From Deinococcus sp. KSM4-11 (GTDB lineage: Bacteria > Deinococcota > Deinococci > Deinococcales > Deinococcaceae), in the NCBI RefSeq assembly GCF_004801415.1, contig NZ_SSNX01000001.1, positions 310,001 through 374,000 of the forward strand: 64,000 bases of DNA, read 5' to 3'. Both the position numbers and the translations under genes were made by a program. Positions 9,260 through 24,485 of this stretch are shown in pieces (position 1 is the first letter of the stretch; every line of letters begins with the position of its first letter). A model generated the notes under the pieces. That model had not been told where the DNA came from, made no database searches, and saw nothing but the letters and a program-made list of their open reading frames with translations.

Positions 9260-9663
9260 TCAGGTAGGGGAGGCCAGGGCCGCAACCGCCTCGATCTCGA
9301 TCAGCGCCTTGGGATTCCCCAGGCCAGCCACGAACAGGCCGCTCACGGCCGTGGGGGGGTCATGCCCGGCACGGCTGTCTGCGCGGCGGCGAACGTGGCC
9401 TGCAGGTCCTGACCGTGGACGAGGAAGATGGTCAGCTTCACCACGTCCGCCCACCCGGCCCCGCCGGCCTTCAGCGCCTCCTGCACGTTGAGGAGGGCCT
9501 GGGCCGACTGGGCGCCGATGTCTGCCCCGGCCATCGTGCCGTCCGGCCGGGTGCCGTTCTGACCGCCGACGAACAGCAGGCGTCCTGCGCCATCCACGCT
9601 CACCGCCTGGGAGAACGCCGGACTTTTCATCAGCGTGTCCGGATTCAGGTGCGTGATCTTCAT
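9260..9663 (-). pseudogene. RidA-family (YjgF/YER057c/UK114) gene with one frameshift
   Basis: ATG 9663 (MKITHLNPDTL) reads as a RidA protein to GMTP, then meets a stop. The remaining conserved C-terminus (PPTAVSGLFVAGLGNPKALI, then EIEAVAAL) continues in another frame to 9260. The frames join if the 7-C run (minus strand; G run near 9353-9359) had 8 bases. RidA proteins hydrolyse reactive enamine/imine intermediates; the family arginine would fall near the break. It could be a true mutation, a phase-variable tract or a sequencing error. TACGAT lies 6 nt before the ATG. Confidence 0.8.
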
Positions 9664-9669
9664 AGCGTC

Positions 9670-9675
9670 ATCGTA
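9670..9675 (-). promoter_or_regulatory. Leaderless-type -10 (TACGAT)
   Basis: 6 nt before the ATG at 9663 of the ridA-like gene. Confidence 0.55.
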
Positions 9676-9727
9676 GGCCGCAGGGTGAACGAGGGATGAC
9701 TGCCTGGTCAATGAACTGTACCCAAAC

Positions 9728-9762
9728 GACAGCGGCCGGAACGCACTGCTCCGGCCGCTGTC
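9728..9762 (-). terminator. Terminator hairpin after ftsZ
   Basis: A perfect 13-bp stem (9728-9740 with 9750-9762) has a 9-nt loop and lies 12 nt after the ftsZ stop. Only a short T run follows on the minus strand. Confidence 0.75.
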
Positions 9763-9773
9763 GGTGCTGGGGT

Positions 9774-10848
<1,075 letters not shown>

Positions 10849-11015
10849 GTTTCTCCTTACATGAACTGCCTCCCCGAAGTGGGGGGCCGTTTCAACTCGG
10901 GGTAGTTTAGCGCACCTTTGAAGGAGCGGGGCGCGGCCTGCCCCTTCACGTTCCACACGGTCAGGAACGGTGATCTTCACAAGTGGTCACGTCTGAAGGT
11001 ACCGGAACAGGGCAC

Positions 11016-11049
11016 GCCCTCCTGGCTTCGCAGTGGCAGCCAGGAGGGC
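11016..11049 (-). terminator. Hairpin between ftsA and ftsZ
   Basis: A perfect 12-bp stem (11016-11027 with 11038-11049) with a 10-nt loop begins 14 nt after the ftsA stop. There is no T run. It could be a partial terminator or an RNA stability element that separates ftsZ output from the upstream operon. Confidence 0.55.
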
Positions 11050-11062
11050 AGGGAGTCCGGCG

Positions 11063-15315
<4,253 letters not shown>

Positions 15316-15319
<4 letters not shown>

Positions 15320-16506
15320 GTCGCCTTGGAGGCCACCGGCTTCAGGTTCCGCTCGACCAGGTCCGCGAAGCGCTCGGCCGCACCGGGCTGTGAGCGTTTC
15401 AGGGCCGCCGTGCGCATCGCGATCCGGGTGCCTGCTGCCGCACACTCTAACACCGCCCTGCCCAGCGCTTCCTCGACCTTTTCCTGCTCGACCACGCGGC
15501 CCGCCCCGGCGCGCTGTACGGTCATGGCGTTGTGCCACTGGTGGTTCTCGGCCGATTCCGGCAGCGGCACCATGATCAGCGGCACGCCGTGGAACGCCGC
15601 CTCCGCCAGGGTGCCCGTCCCACCTCGCGTGATCGCCAGATCGGCCGCACTCCACGCGGCCACGGCGTCCACGTAGCCGCTCACGTGGTACCAGTCCAGG
15701 TCGCGGACGCGGGGGGCGACTTCGGACATCCAGCGCGGGCCGGTCGAGTGGATGACCTGCACGCCCGCACCCAGATCCGGCCTCCCCGGCGGCTCGGTGC
15801 CTGGTTCCAGACCGAAGTCCAGGTCGATCCGCGGCGTCATGACGCCCAGTTCGTGATCCACCAGGCCCTCTCCGCCGAAGATGTTCCGCAGCGTGTCCGG
15901 CACGGCGTTGTTCAGGAACAGCGAGCCCTGCGAGCCGCCCATCACGAAGATCGTGAGTGGGCCGGCCTGCAAGCCCAGCCGGGTCAGGGCCTCGGCTCGC
16001 GCCATCCGTTCCTCGCGCACCGGCATGCCCACCAGGGTCGCCTTGCGCTGGTCGAGCCCCACCACCTCCGGGTAGGCGGTGCCCACGGCCTTCGCGCCGC
16101 GCACCGCCAGCCGCTGCGTCAGGCCCAGCCGGGCGTTCTGTTCGTGAAGCACCGTGGGAATGCCCAGCGCCTGTGCGGCCAGCACGCCCGGCAGGCTCGC
16201 GAAGCCCCCGAAGCCCACGACCACAGCGGGCCGCAGACGGGCCAGCAGTGTTCGGGCCTGCAAGACGCCTGCCCCGGCCCGCAGCAGCTCGCGCGGATCG
16301 GCACGGCCCTGTCCGCTGCGGGCCAGTTTGCCGGCCGTGACGCCCTGGAACTCCAGGCCCTGCTCGGCCGCGACACGTTGCTCCATGCCGCCCCGCTGTC
16401 CCAGGATCAGCGCGCCATGTCCCCGCGCCATCAGCGCCCGTGCGGTCGCCACCGCCGGGTAAATGTGCCCGCCCGTTCCCCCTGTTGCCAACACGACCAG
16501 ACTCAT
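15316..16506 (-). CDS. murG: UDP-N-acetylglucosamine-N-acetylmuramyl-(pentapeptide) pyrophosphoryl-undecaprenol GlcNAc transferase
   Basis: GT28 glycosyltransferase making lipid II from lipid I at the inner face of the membrane. The start is ATG 16506 (MSLVVLATGGTGGHIYPA), with TACACT 8 nt upstream, giving 396 aa. G-loops are ATGGTGGHIYPAVATA and FGGFASLPGVLAA. The donor-site region includes FVMGGSQGSLFLN, RGGTGTLAEAAFHGVP and LPESAENHQWHNA. It is the first gene of the murG-murC-murB-ftsQ-ftsA run. Confidence 0.96.
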
Positions 16507-16514
16507 CGCCGGGA

Positions 16515-16520
16515 AGTGTA
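16515..16520 (-). promoter_or_regulatory. Leaderless-type -10 of the mur-fts operon (TACACT)
   Basis: 8 nt before the murG ATG at 16506; probable promoter of the five-gene run. Confidence 0.55.
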
Positions 16521-16593
16521 GAGCTTCCGGCGCGGGCTGGGGTGCTGGCCCCGGGACAGGGGAGAGCCGTGTGCCCTGTAGCCCCATCCCAAA

Positions 16594-16629
16594 GGGGAAG
16601 CCGTGGAGCGTGCGGCTCCAGGCTTCCCC
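16594..16629 (-). terminator. Terminator hairpin after the AIM24 gene
   Basis: 9-bp outer arms (16594-16602 with 16621-16629) enclose a 5-bp inner stem (16605-16609 with 16615-16619). TTT follows on the minus strand. It separates the AIM24 gene from murG. Confidence 0.65.
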
Positions 16630-16643
16630 AGGTCGGTGCGGGA

Positions 16644-17414
16644 TCAGTCGAACAGGTCGCCCAGTGCGCGGCCCACGCCGCCGCCCTGCTGGCTGCTCTC
16701 GCCGCCTAGGCCGTGCTCGAATTCCTCGTAGGGCTGCACGACTACGAAGCCGTCACCCTGGAAGACCATCTGGTAGGTTTCGCCGCCACCGCGCCCGAAG
16801 ATCGAGCGCAGGCTCTGATCCATGCGGAGCTGCGGCTGGAGGTTGCCGCTCCACGCGACCGTGGCGTTCGGGTCGGTGAAGATCGGCTCGTTCGGCGTGA
16901 CCCGAAGCGTCAGCGGCTTGCCGTGTGACAGGATCGCGACCAGGCCGTTGCCGGACATGCGCACGCTGAACAGCCCCCCGGCGGCGTACCCGGCGATCCG
17001 GCGCATCATGGTGATGTCGTACTGCACGCTGTCCTCGAACGCCAGCAGGTCGTTGCCGTTCACGTTGATGGTGTCGCCCTGGAGTCTCAGGATCTGGATT
17101 TCCTTGCCCTGATCGGCGAGGTACACCACGCCCCGGCCCTCAATCTTCGCCAGTGGGCTCATCTCCTGGGTCACGGCGCGCTTGAGGGCCTTCATCAGGC
17201 CACCTTCCAGGGTGCCCTCGCGCTTGAAGTTGAGGTTGCCCTTGTAGGCGATCATGGCGCCCAGCTTGCTCCACACGCGGCCGTTGACCTTGACCTCCAG
17301 CATCTTGCTGGATTCCAGTTCGAAGACGTCGCCCGGCTGGTCCCGCTCGGCGGTCTGCGCCACGAAGTCGCGGAGGGAGTAGGTGCCGTCACTTCCAGGG
17401 TGCATGTTCGTCAT
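16644..17414 (-). CDS. AIM24 family (TRAP-like/DUF124) protein, 256 aa
   Basis: A beta-rich protein of the AIM24/DUF124 family, with VFELESSKMLEVKVNGRVWS near the start, then MIAYKGNLNFKRE, GRGVVYLADQGKEIQIL, the repeated Gly-rich strands IAGYAAGGLFSVRMSGNGL and PTVxWSGNL-like ATVAWSGNLQPQL, and VFQGDGFVVVQPYEE near the end. The C-terminal Gly/Ser/Gln tail is low complexity. The molecular role of this family in bacteria is not established. The start at 17414 has TACTGT 7 nt upstream. It is divergent from the siderophore operon. Confidence 0.85.
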   Translation of the reverse strand: MTNMHPGSDGTYSLRDFVAQTAERDQPGDVFELESSKMLEVKVNGRVWSKLGAMIAYKGNLNFKREGTLEGGLMKALKRAVTQEMSPLAKIEGRGVVYLADQGKEIQILRLQGDTINVNGNDLLAFEDSVQYDITMMRRIAGYAAGGLFSVRMSGNGLVAILSHGKPLTLRVTPNEPIFTDPNATVAWSGNLQPQLRMDQSLRSIFGRGGGETYQMVFQGDGFVVVQPYEEFEHGLGGESSQQGGGVGRALGDLFD

Positions 17415-17421
17415 ACAGGCC

Positions 17422-17427
17422 ACAGTA
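17422..17427 (-). promoter_or_regulatory. Leaderless-type -10 (TACTGT)
   Basis: 7 nt before the ATG at 17414 of the AIM24 gene. Confidence 0.55.
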
Positions 17428-17489
17428 CGACGGCCGCCGCAGGAAGGTTTCCGAGGCCCCGGCGGCGTAGACAACGGGACACCCTTATC

Positions 17490-17520
17490 TTGACTAAACC
17501 ACTCGGATTACTTGAAAATG
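17490..17520 (+). promoter_or_regulatory. Candidate promoter/operator of the siderophore operon
   Basis: TTGACT (17490-17495) is a good -35. An imperfect inverted repeat (17493-17500 with 17505-17512, 6 of 8 pairs) overlaps it and could bind an iron or manganese regulator. The -10 is unclear and no Shine-Dalgarno precedes the ATG at 17528. Confidence 0.35.
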
Positions 17521-17527
17521 CGCCCCC

Positions 17528-18475
17528 ATGAAGCACCCCCTTCTGCTGTCCGCCGTGCTTGCCACCAGCGCTGCCTCCGCCCAGACCCTGACCATCACGC
17601 ACGACGAGGGCAAGGCGACCGTGCCGAGCAACCCCAGACGCATCGTCGTGATGGATGAGGAATCGCTCGGCTGGATCGCCGCGCTGGGCCTCAGCGACCG
17701 CGTCGTGGGGCTGGCCAGCGCCTACCTGACCCCCAGCGACGTTGACGGCACCACCATCAAGCCGAACGTGCTGAAAGACGGCTTCTTTGGCCGCACCAGG
17801 CTGGGGAATCCCGCGTACGTCGGCGACTGGCAGAAGCCCAACCTGGAGGTCATCACGGCGCTGAAGCCCGACCTGATCGTGCGCCTGACGTGGGACGGCA
17901 ACCAGAACTACGACACCCTGAGCAAGATCGCGCCCACGGTGGGTTACAAAGAGGGCGGCACCGGCTTCTGGCAGAAGGGTCTGCGCGACCTGGCCCGCGT
18001 GTTCGGCAAGCAGGTGCAGGCCGAGCAGGTGATCCGCGCCGTGGCCGAGACCAACCGCACCAACGGCCGCAAGCTGCTGGACGCCGACATCTTCCGCAAG
18101 TACCCCAAGGTGATCGTGGTCGCGCCCTTCGCGGGCGGGCAGAACTGGGTGTACACCGCCACCCGCCTGATTCCTGACCTGAAGGCCCTGGGCTTCAAGG
18201 ACGGCTACAGCGCCAGCAAGACCACGCTGGGCGTCGGCGCGCAGATCAGCGACGAGGCGCTGCTGGGCCTGGACAAGCAGACCCTGGTGGTGCTGTTCCC
18301 CCCCGGCGGCAAGTACAACGGCGTGGAAGCCTTCCTGAAGACGCCCATCGGCCAGCGTCTGAGCGCCCAGAGCGTCGTGTACGTGCCCGAGGACTTCAGC
18401 GCGTACACCGGCCCGCTGGTGAGCGTGCGCAACAGCACCGACCTGACGCGCATCATCCTCGAGAAGTTGAAGTGA
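17528..18475 (+). CDS. Iron-siderophore ABC transporter substrate-binding protein (first copy)
   Basis: A class III periplasmic binding protein of the FecB/FhuD type, 315 aa. The signal peptide [19 protein letters not shown] has an Ala-x-Ala cleavage site and no lipobox, so the protein is predicted to be soluble in the periplasm. Typical segments are [38 protein letters not shown] and the long inter-lobe helix [20 protein letters not shown]. It is the first gene of a six-gene operon; the next gene begins 10 nt after its stop. Confidence 0.9.
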   Translation: MKHPLLLSAVLATSAASAQTLTITHDEGKATVPSNPRRIVVMDEESLGWIAALGLSDRVVGLASAYLTPSDVDGTTIKPNVLKDGFFGRTRLGNPAYVGDWQKPNLEVITALKPDLIVRLTWDGNQNYDTLSKIAPTVGYKEGGTGFWQKGLRDLARVFGKQVQAEQVIRAVAETNRTNGRKLLDADIFRKYPKVIVVAPFAGGQNWVYTATRLIPDLKALGFKDGYSASKTTLGVGAQISDEALLGLDKQTLVVLFPPGGKYNGVEAFLKTPIGQRLSAQSVVYVPEDFSAYTGPLVSVRNSTDLTRIILEKLK

Positions 18476-18484
18476 GCCCGGCCC

Positions 18485-19405
18485 TTGACCGCCGCTGATC
18501 GGCCCTCCCGTCTGCCCTTGTGCGCGGACGTCTCCCGCGCGCTGGGCGAGGATCCCATCGGCACCGCGCCGCACTGGCAGGAGGTGACGGTGCTGGAACT
18601 GGACGTGCCGGTGTGGTCGAAGGTGCGCGATGTGGCGAACTGGACGCCCCAGCACCACCGCCTGTTCGAGCGCCTGCGCGGCAAGGTCGAGGCCAGCGGT
18701 GCGGGCTTCGGCCTGCTGATGAGCGCCCCGGCCACGCGCGGGCAGCCCCTGCGCGTGAGGCACTACACGCTGGGCGCGGGCGGCTACGGGCGGCGCGACT
18801 ACGCCAGCGACCTGCCGCAGGCCGAGTGGGTGCGCGGCCTGACCGACACCCTGCTCGACCCGCAGCACTTGAGCGCGTGGGAAGAACAGGCGGTGCCGCT
18901 GGGGCCGGACGTGCACGTCTGCACGCACGGCACCGTGGACGCCGCGTGCGGGCGCTACGGGGTGCCGGTCTACCACCACCTGGCAGCGGCGGGCGAGCGC
19001 GCGTGGCGCACTGGCCATTTCGGTGGGCACCGCTTCGCCGCCACCGCCGTGGAGCTGCCGAGCGGCCTGCTGTGGGCGCACCTGACGCCGGACCTGGCCG
19101 TGCAGGTGGCCCGCCGGGAGGTGCCTCCCGCCGAGGTGGCCCGGCACCTGCGGGGGTTCAGCGGCCTGCCCCCGCTGGCGCAGGTGGTGGACCGTGACCT
19201 GCTGGTGCGCCACGGCTGGGACTGGCTCGCGGCCCGCCGCTGGGCCGAGGTGGATGGGGAAGACGTCACGCTGCAGTTCGAGTGGCGCGGCGAGTGCGGC
19301 CTCGTCCGGGCCACCGTCACCCACGATCTGCTCAGCGTGCCAGGCTCCAGCCACAAGCCCGAATGGTCGGACGTCCGGCAGTACCGGCTCCAGTGGACGG
19401 CCTGA
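18485..19405 (+). CDS. Sucrase/ferredoxin-like (thioredoxin-like [2Fe-2S]) protein, 306 aa
   Basis: TTG start 10 nt after the previous stop. The C-terminal half has the thioredoxin-like ferredoxin signature HVCTHGTVDAACGRYG, with HFGGHRFAAT and LLWAHLTPD, as in the Suc_Fer-like family. In siderophore clusters such proteins may act as ferric-siderophore reductases; that role is inferred from context. A lone cysteine (LCADVS) lies near the N-terminus. It sits between the binding-protein and permease genes. Confidence 0.8.
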   Translation: MTAADRPSRLPLCADVSRALGEDPIGTAPHWQEVTVLELDVPVWSKVRDVANWTPQHHRLFERLRGKVEASGAGFGLLMSAPATRGQPLRVRHYTLGAGGYGRRDYASDLPQAEWVRGLTDTLLDPQHLSAWEEQAVPLGPDVHVCTHGTVDAACGRYGVPVYHHLAAAGERAWRTGHFGGHRFAATAVELPSGLLWAHLTPDLAVQVARREVPPAEVARHLRGFSGLPPLAQVVDRDLLVRHGWDWLAARRWAEVDGEDVTLQFEWRGECGLVRATVTHDLLSVPGSSHKPEWSDVRQYRLQWTA

Positions 19406-19435
19406 CATGACGTGCTGTCCTGGACACCACCGGTC

Positions 19436-20434
19436 ATGGCGTTGAGCCGTCCCTCCACCCTGTCCCGAGCCGTATGGCTGCCCATCACGGCGGCGCTGCT
19501 GCTGCTCGCGGCGCTGGCCTCGCTGGCGTTCGGGGCCAGTGACCTGCCCCTGGGGCACCTGCCGGGCCTGCTGCTGCACCCCGACGACAGCACTGAGAGT
19601 CTGGTGATCCACACCCTGCGGCTGCCGCGCACGCTGGTCGCCGCGCTGGCCGGGGCGGGGCTGGGCGTGTCGGGCCTGCTGCTCCAGGCGGTCACGCGCA
19701 ACCCGCTGGCCGATCCCGGCATCCTGGGCGTGGAGGCGGGGGGCGCGCTGGGCATTCTGGTGATGGTCGTGTTCTTTCCGGCGGCCCCGGCGTGGCTGTT
19801 CGTGCCCGCCGCCTTCCTGGGCGGCACGCTGGCGGCGCTGGTCGCGTATGGCGTCGCCCGCTCGGTCGGCGTGACGCCGCTGCGGCTGGCGCTGGCGGGG
19901 GTGGCCGTCGCCTCGCTTGCGGGGGCCGCCACCCGCGCCATCCAGATCCTGTGGGAATCGCGCGCCCAGGGGGCGCTGTCCTCACTGGCGGGCAGTGTCG
20001 CCGGCCAGAGCTGGGCCGACGCCTCGCAGATCGCTCCCTGGGTCGTCGCTGGGCTCGTGCTCGCGCTGCTCCTCACGCCGCGCGTGAACATCCTGGCGCT
20101 GGGCGAGGACGTGGCGCGCGGCCTGGGCGCCCGCACCGAGCGCGACTCCGCCATCATCACGGGGCTGGGCGTGCTGCTGGCCGCCGCGTCGGTCAGCGTG
20201 GTCGGCCCCATCGGCTTCGTCGGGCTGGTCGTGCCCCACGCCGCCCGCGCCCTGGTCGGGCCGGATCACCGCTTTGGTCTGCCGGTGGCCGCCCTGCTGG
20301 GCGCGGCCTTCCTCGTCACCGCCGACGTGGCCGCCCGCCTGGTCGACCGCCCGGCCGAGACGCCCGTCGGGATTCTCGTGGCGGCCGTCGGAGCTCCGTT
20401 CTTCGTGTTGATCGCCCGGTGGCGGGCGAAGTGA
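19436..20434 (+). CDS. FecCD-family siderophore ABC permease (first copy)
   Basis: A polytopic permease with about nine to ten hydrophobic segments, 332 aa from ATG 19436 (MALSRPSTL). FecCD landmarks are LRLPRTLVAALAGAGLGVSG, LLQAVTRNPLADPGILGVEAG, LGARTERDS and GPIGFVGLVVPHAARALVGPDH, the last near the ATPase-coupling loop. It probably pairs with the second permease at 21428-22453 in a heterodimer driven by the ATPase at 22461. Confidence 0.92.
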   Translation: MALSRPSTLSRAVWLPITAALLLLAALASLAFGASDLPLGHLPGLLLHPDDSTESLVIHTLRLPRTLVAALAGAGLGVSGLLLQAVTRNPLADPGILGVEAGGALGILVMVVFFPAAPAWLFVPAAFLGGTLAALVAYGVARSVGVTPLRLALAGVAVASLAGAATRAIQILWESRAQGALSSLAGSVAGQSWADASQIAPWVVAGLVLALLLTPRVNILALGEDVARGLGARTERDSAIITGLGVLLAAASVSVVGPIGFVGLVVPHAARALVGPDHRFGLPVAALLGAAFLVTADVAARLVDRPAETPVGILVAAVGAPFFVLIARWRAK

Positions 20435-20471
20435 TGCCACCTGTCCGCCTGCACCCTCAAAGGAAGTCTCC

Positions 20472-21398
20472 ATGAACAAGATCCTCAGCCTGTCCGTCCT
20501 GACGGCTCTCTCTGTCGCCGTGGCCGCCTCCGTCAGCGTGAAGCACGACCTCGGTACACTGACCTTGCCTGCTCCTGCCAAGCGCGTGGTGGCGCTGGAA
20601 TATTCATTCCTGGACACGCTGGTTGCACTGGGCGTCACGCCAGTGGGTGGCTCGCTCGGCACCCAGGGCGGCGACCGGGGCGCTCCGCCGTACCTCGCGC
20701 CGCGCATGAAGGGCATCCTGGCCACGGGGAGCCGCGCCCAGCCCAGCCTGGAGGCCATCGCCGCCGCCCGGCCCGACCTGATCCTGGCCGACGCCTTCGT
20801 GCACAAGGACCTGCTGGGCCAGTTCGGGAAGCTCGCGCCCACCGCCGCGTTCCAGAGCCGCCGGGGCAGCGTGGACGACCTGAACGCCCAGACCCTTGCC
20901 ATCGGGCAACTCGTGGGCCGCGAGGCCGCCGCCCGCCGGCTGCTGGCCGACCAGGCGTCGCTGAACGCCAAGGCGCGGGCCTTCACAAAGCGCGGCGCGC
21001 CAACCTTCGTCGCGGCCGTGATCACGCCCCGCACCGTCACTGTTCATACCGACGAGAGTTTCGTGGGGAGCTACCTGGAGACCCTGGGCCGCACGAACGC
21101 CCTGAAGGTCAAGGATGGGCAGACGCAGTATGAGGTCTCGCTGGAGGGCCTGGTCGCCCTGCAACCCCAGACGCTGGTACTGTTCACCGCCCCCGACGAG
21201 AAGCCGATCACCGACACGTGGCGCACGAACCCCCTGTGGCAGAAGCTGCCGGCCGTGGCGCGCGGGCGCGTGTACGTCTTCGACCGCGACAACTGGACGC
21301 GTGGACGCGGCCCCCTCGCCCTGAAGCTGATGGTGCGCGAGGCCATCGACAGCCGGTTCCTCCAGGACGCCGTGCCCGGCAGCCCATTCCGCTATTGA
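20472..21398 (+). CDS. Iron-siderophore ABC transporter substrate-binding protein (second copy)
   Basis: A 308-aa class III binding protein with signal peptide MNKILSLSVLTALSVAVAAS and no lipobox. Typical segments are APAKRVVALEYSFLDTLVALG, PSLEAIAAARPDLILAD and SLEGLVALQPQTLVLFT. AAGGAAG lies before ATG 20472. It shares little sequence with the first binding protein at 17528 beyond the family pattern, so the two may recognise different ferric siderophores while sharing the permease. That sharing is inference. Confidence 0.9.
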   Translation: MNKILSLSVLTALSVAVAASVSVKHDLGTLTLPAPAKRVVALEYSFLDTLVALGVTPVGGSLGTQGGDRGAPPYLAPRMKGILATGSRAQPSLEAIAAARPDLILADAFVHKDLLGQFGKLAPTAAFQSRRGSVDDLNAQTLAIGQLVGREAAARRLLADQASLNAKARAFTKRGAPTFVAAVITPRTVTVHTDESFVGSYLETLGRTNALKVKDGQTQYEVSLEGLVALQPQTLVLFTAPDEKPITDTWRTNPLWQKLPAVARGRVYVFDRDNWTRGRGPLALKLMVREAIDSRFLQDAVPGSPFRY

Positions 21399-21427
21399 CT
21401 GTTCCACGGTTGACTGGAGATGCACCC

Positions 21428-22453
21428 TTGACCGCTCTGCCCACCACACCCAGATTCACGACTGCCCGCGCCGTCGCGCTCGGGGTGCTGCTGGCCGCTG
21501 CGACCGTGGTGATCGCGGTGCTCGCCCTGGGCGTGGGCGCCGTGAAGACGCCGGTCGGCGAGGTCGTGCAGGTGATCTTCGGGCACGGCGACGCCCTGAC
21601 CCGGCAGCTCGTGCTCGACCTGCGCGCGCCGCGCATCGTGGTGGCCGTGCTGGCCGGCGCGATGTTCGCCGCGTCCGGCGCGATGATGCAGGGCGTCATC
21701 CGCAATCCGCTGGCCTCGCCGGATCTCATCGGGGTGGGGGCGGGCGCGGGGCTGGCGGCCACCCTCTATCTGCTCGCGTGGCCCGGCTCTCCTCCCGGCG
21801 GCCTGCCGTGGGCGGCGCTGGTCGGCGCGTGGGTGGGCTTCGGGCTGGTGCTGCTGCTGGCGCGCGAGTGGAACGGGCAGCGGGTGAATACCCTGCACCC
21901 GGTGCGGCTGGCGCTGGTCGGGGTGGCGGTGGCCGCCGCCCTGGGCGCTGTGCAGCAGCTCGTGCTGGTGCGCGCGCCCGACGGCCTGGGCGCCGCCCTG
22001 ACCTTCCTGGCGGGCAGCGTGTACGGCGCGGACGCGGCCCGCGCCGCCCGCCTGCTGCCGTGGGCGCTGGTGCTGCTGCCCGCCGCGCTGCTGCTGGCAC
22101 GCACGCTGGACGTCCTGAACCTCGGCGAAGACCTTGCCACCAGCCTCGGCACCCGCGTGAACGCCGCCCGGCTGCTCAGCCTGACGGTCGCCGTCGCGCT
22201 GGCGGGCGCGGCGGTGACGGGCGCGGGCATCCTGGGGTTCGTTGGCCTGCTCGCCCCACACGTCGCGCGGCTGCTGGTGGGTGGCCGGCACGCGCGGCTG
22301 TTGCCCGTCAGCATGCTGCTGGGCGCGCTGCTGGTGCTCGCTGCCGACACGCTGGGCCGCACGCTGCTGCCCCCGCTGGAGGTGCCGGCGGGCCTGTTCA
22401 CGACCCTGGTCGGCGCCCCATACTTCCTCTCACTGCTGCGGCGCAGCGCCTGA
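21428..22453 (+). CDS. FecCD-family siderophore ABC permease (second copy)
   Basis: The start is TTG 21428 with GGAG 8 nt upstream. The longer open frame before it only shadows the binding-protein gene. The 341-aa protein has about nine hydrophobic segments and the FecCD motifs LRAPRIVVAVLAGAMFAASG, MMQGVIRNPLASPDLIGVGA, LGTRVNAARLLSL and AGILGFVGLLAPHVARLLVG. It is the probable partner of the permease at 19436. Confidence 0.92.
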   Translation: MTALPTTPRFTTARAVALGVLLAAATVVIAVLALGVGAVKTPVGEVVQVIFGHGDALTRQLVLDLRAPRIVVAVLAGAMFAASGAMMQGVIRNPLASPDLIGVGAGAGLAATLYLLAWPGSPPGGLPWAALVGAWVGFGLVLLLAREWNGQRVNTLHPVRLALVGVAVAAALGAVQQLVLVRAPDGLGAALTFLAGSVYGADAARAARLLPWALVLLPAALLLARTLDVLNLGEDLATSLGTRVNAARLLSLTVAVALAGAAVTGAGILGFVGLLAPHVARLLVGGRHARLLPVSMLLGALLVLAADTLGRTLLPPLEVPAGLFTTLVGAPYFLSLLRRSA

Positions 22454-22460
22454 AGGCTCC

Positions 22461-23270
22461 ATGACAGATGCAGACCACACCAGCCCCGCTCCACTCGTGA
22501 CCACTGGCCTCAAGCTGGGGTACGGGCAGAGCATCATCATCCCGGATCTCGACCTGCGCGTGAGCGGCGGCCGGATCACCAGCATCATTGGCCCCAACGG
22601 CTGCGGCAAGAGCACGCTGCTGCGCGCCCTGGCGCGGCTGCTGCCCATGTCCGGCGGCCAGATCGAGCTGTACGGGCAGGCCCTGCACGCCCTGCCCAGC
22701 CGCGAGGTCGCCCGCCGACTCGCCATCCTGCCGCAGGGGCCCACCGCCCCCGAGGGCCTGAGTGTCGAGGATCTCGTGTGGTTCGGCCGCCACCCCCACC
22801 AGGGCCGCTTCCCGGTGCGCCGCCAGGAAGACCGCGAGGCGGTGCACTGGGCGCTCGACCAGACCGGCATGCGGATCTTCGCCGGACGGCCGCTCGACGC
22901 CCTCAGCGGCGGGCAGCGCCAGCGCGCGTGGATCGCCATGAGCCTCGCCCAGCAGACCGACATCCTGCTGCTGGACGAACCGACCACGTATCTCGACCTT
23001 TCCCACCAGCTCGAGGTGCTCCAGCTCGCCCAGCGCCTCAATCAGGATCAGGGCAAGACCGTCGTGATGGTGCTCCACGACCTCAACCAGGCCGTGCGCT
23101 ACTCCGACGAGATCATCGCCCTGCATGCCGGACAGGTGTACGCGCAGGGGCCGGCAGCGGACATCCTGACCCACGAGTTGCTGCGCGACGTCTTTCACCT
23201 GAGGGGGCACATCCTGGCCGACCCGGATACCGGGAAGCCGCACGTGATTCCCTACGCGCTGACTCGGTAG
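22461..23270 (+). CDS. Siderophore ABC transporter ATP-binding protein (FecE/FepC type)
   Basis: A 269-aa ATPase from ATG 22461. Walker A is GPNGCGKSTLL, the Q-loop region ILPQGPTAPEGLSVEDLVWF, the signature ALSGGQRQRAWIAMSLAQ, Walker B DILLLDEPTTYLDL, and the H-loop VMVLHDLNQAVRYSD. The FepC-like LDLSHQLEVL after Walker B supports the iron-chelate class. It is the only ATPase in the operon and starts 7 nt after the permease stop. Confidence 0.95.
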   Translation: MTDADHTSPAPLVTTGLKLGYGQSIIIPDLDLRVSGGRITSIIGPNGCGKSTLLRALARLLPMSGGQIELYGQALHALPSREVARRLAILPQGPTAPEGLSVEDLVWFGRHPHQGRFPVRRQEDREAVHWALDQTGMRIFAGRPLDALSGGQRQRAWIAMSLAQQTDILLLDEPTTYLDLSHQLEVLQLAQRLNQDQGKTVVMVLHDLNQAVRYSDEIIALHAGQVYAQGPAADILTHELLRDVFHLRGHILADPDTGKPHVIPYALTR

Positions 23271-23275
23271 CCCTC

Positions 23276-24442
<1,167 letters not shown>

Positions 24443-24448
24443 CCCCCG

Positions 24449-24454
24449 AAGGTA
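24449..24454 (-). promoter_or_regulatory. Leaderless-type -10 (TACCTT)
   Basis: 6 nt before the ATG at 24442 of the aminotransferase. Confidence 0.55.
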
Positions 24455-24485
24455 CAGGCGACCCGGCAGGAGTGGGCCAAGAGGT

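Noticed and set aside
17411..19612. 733-aa minus-strand open frame opposite the first siderophore genes
   Set aside because: Compositional shadow; opposite strand has a signal peptide, a binding-protein fold and a Suc_Fer motif.
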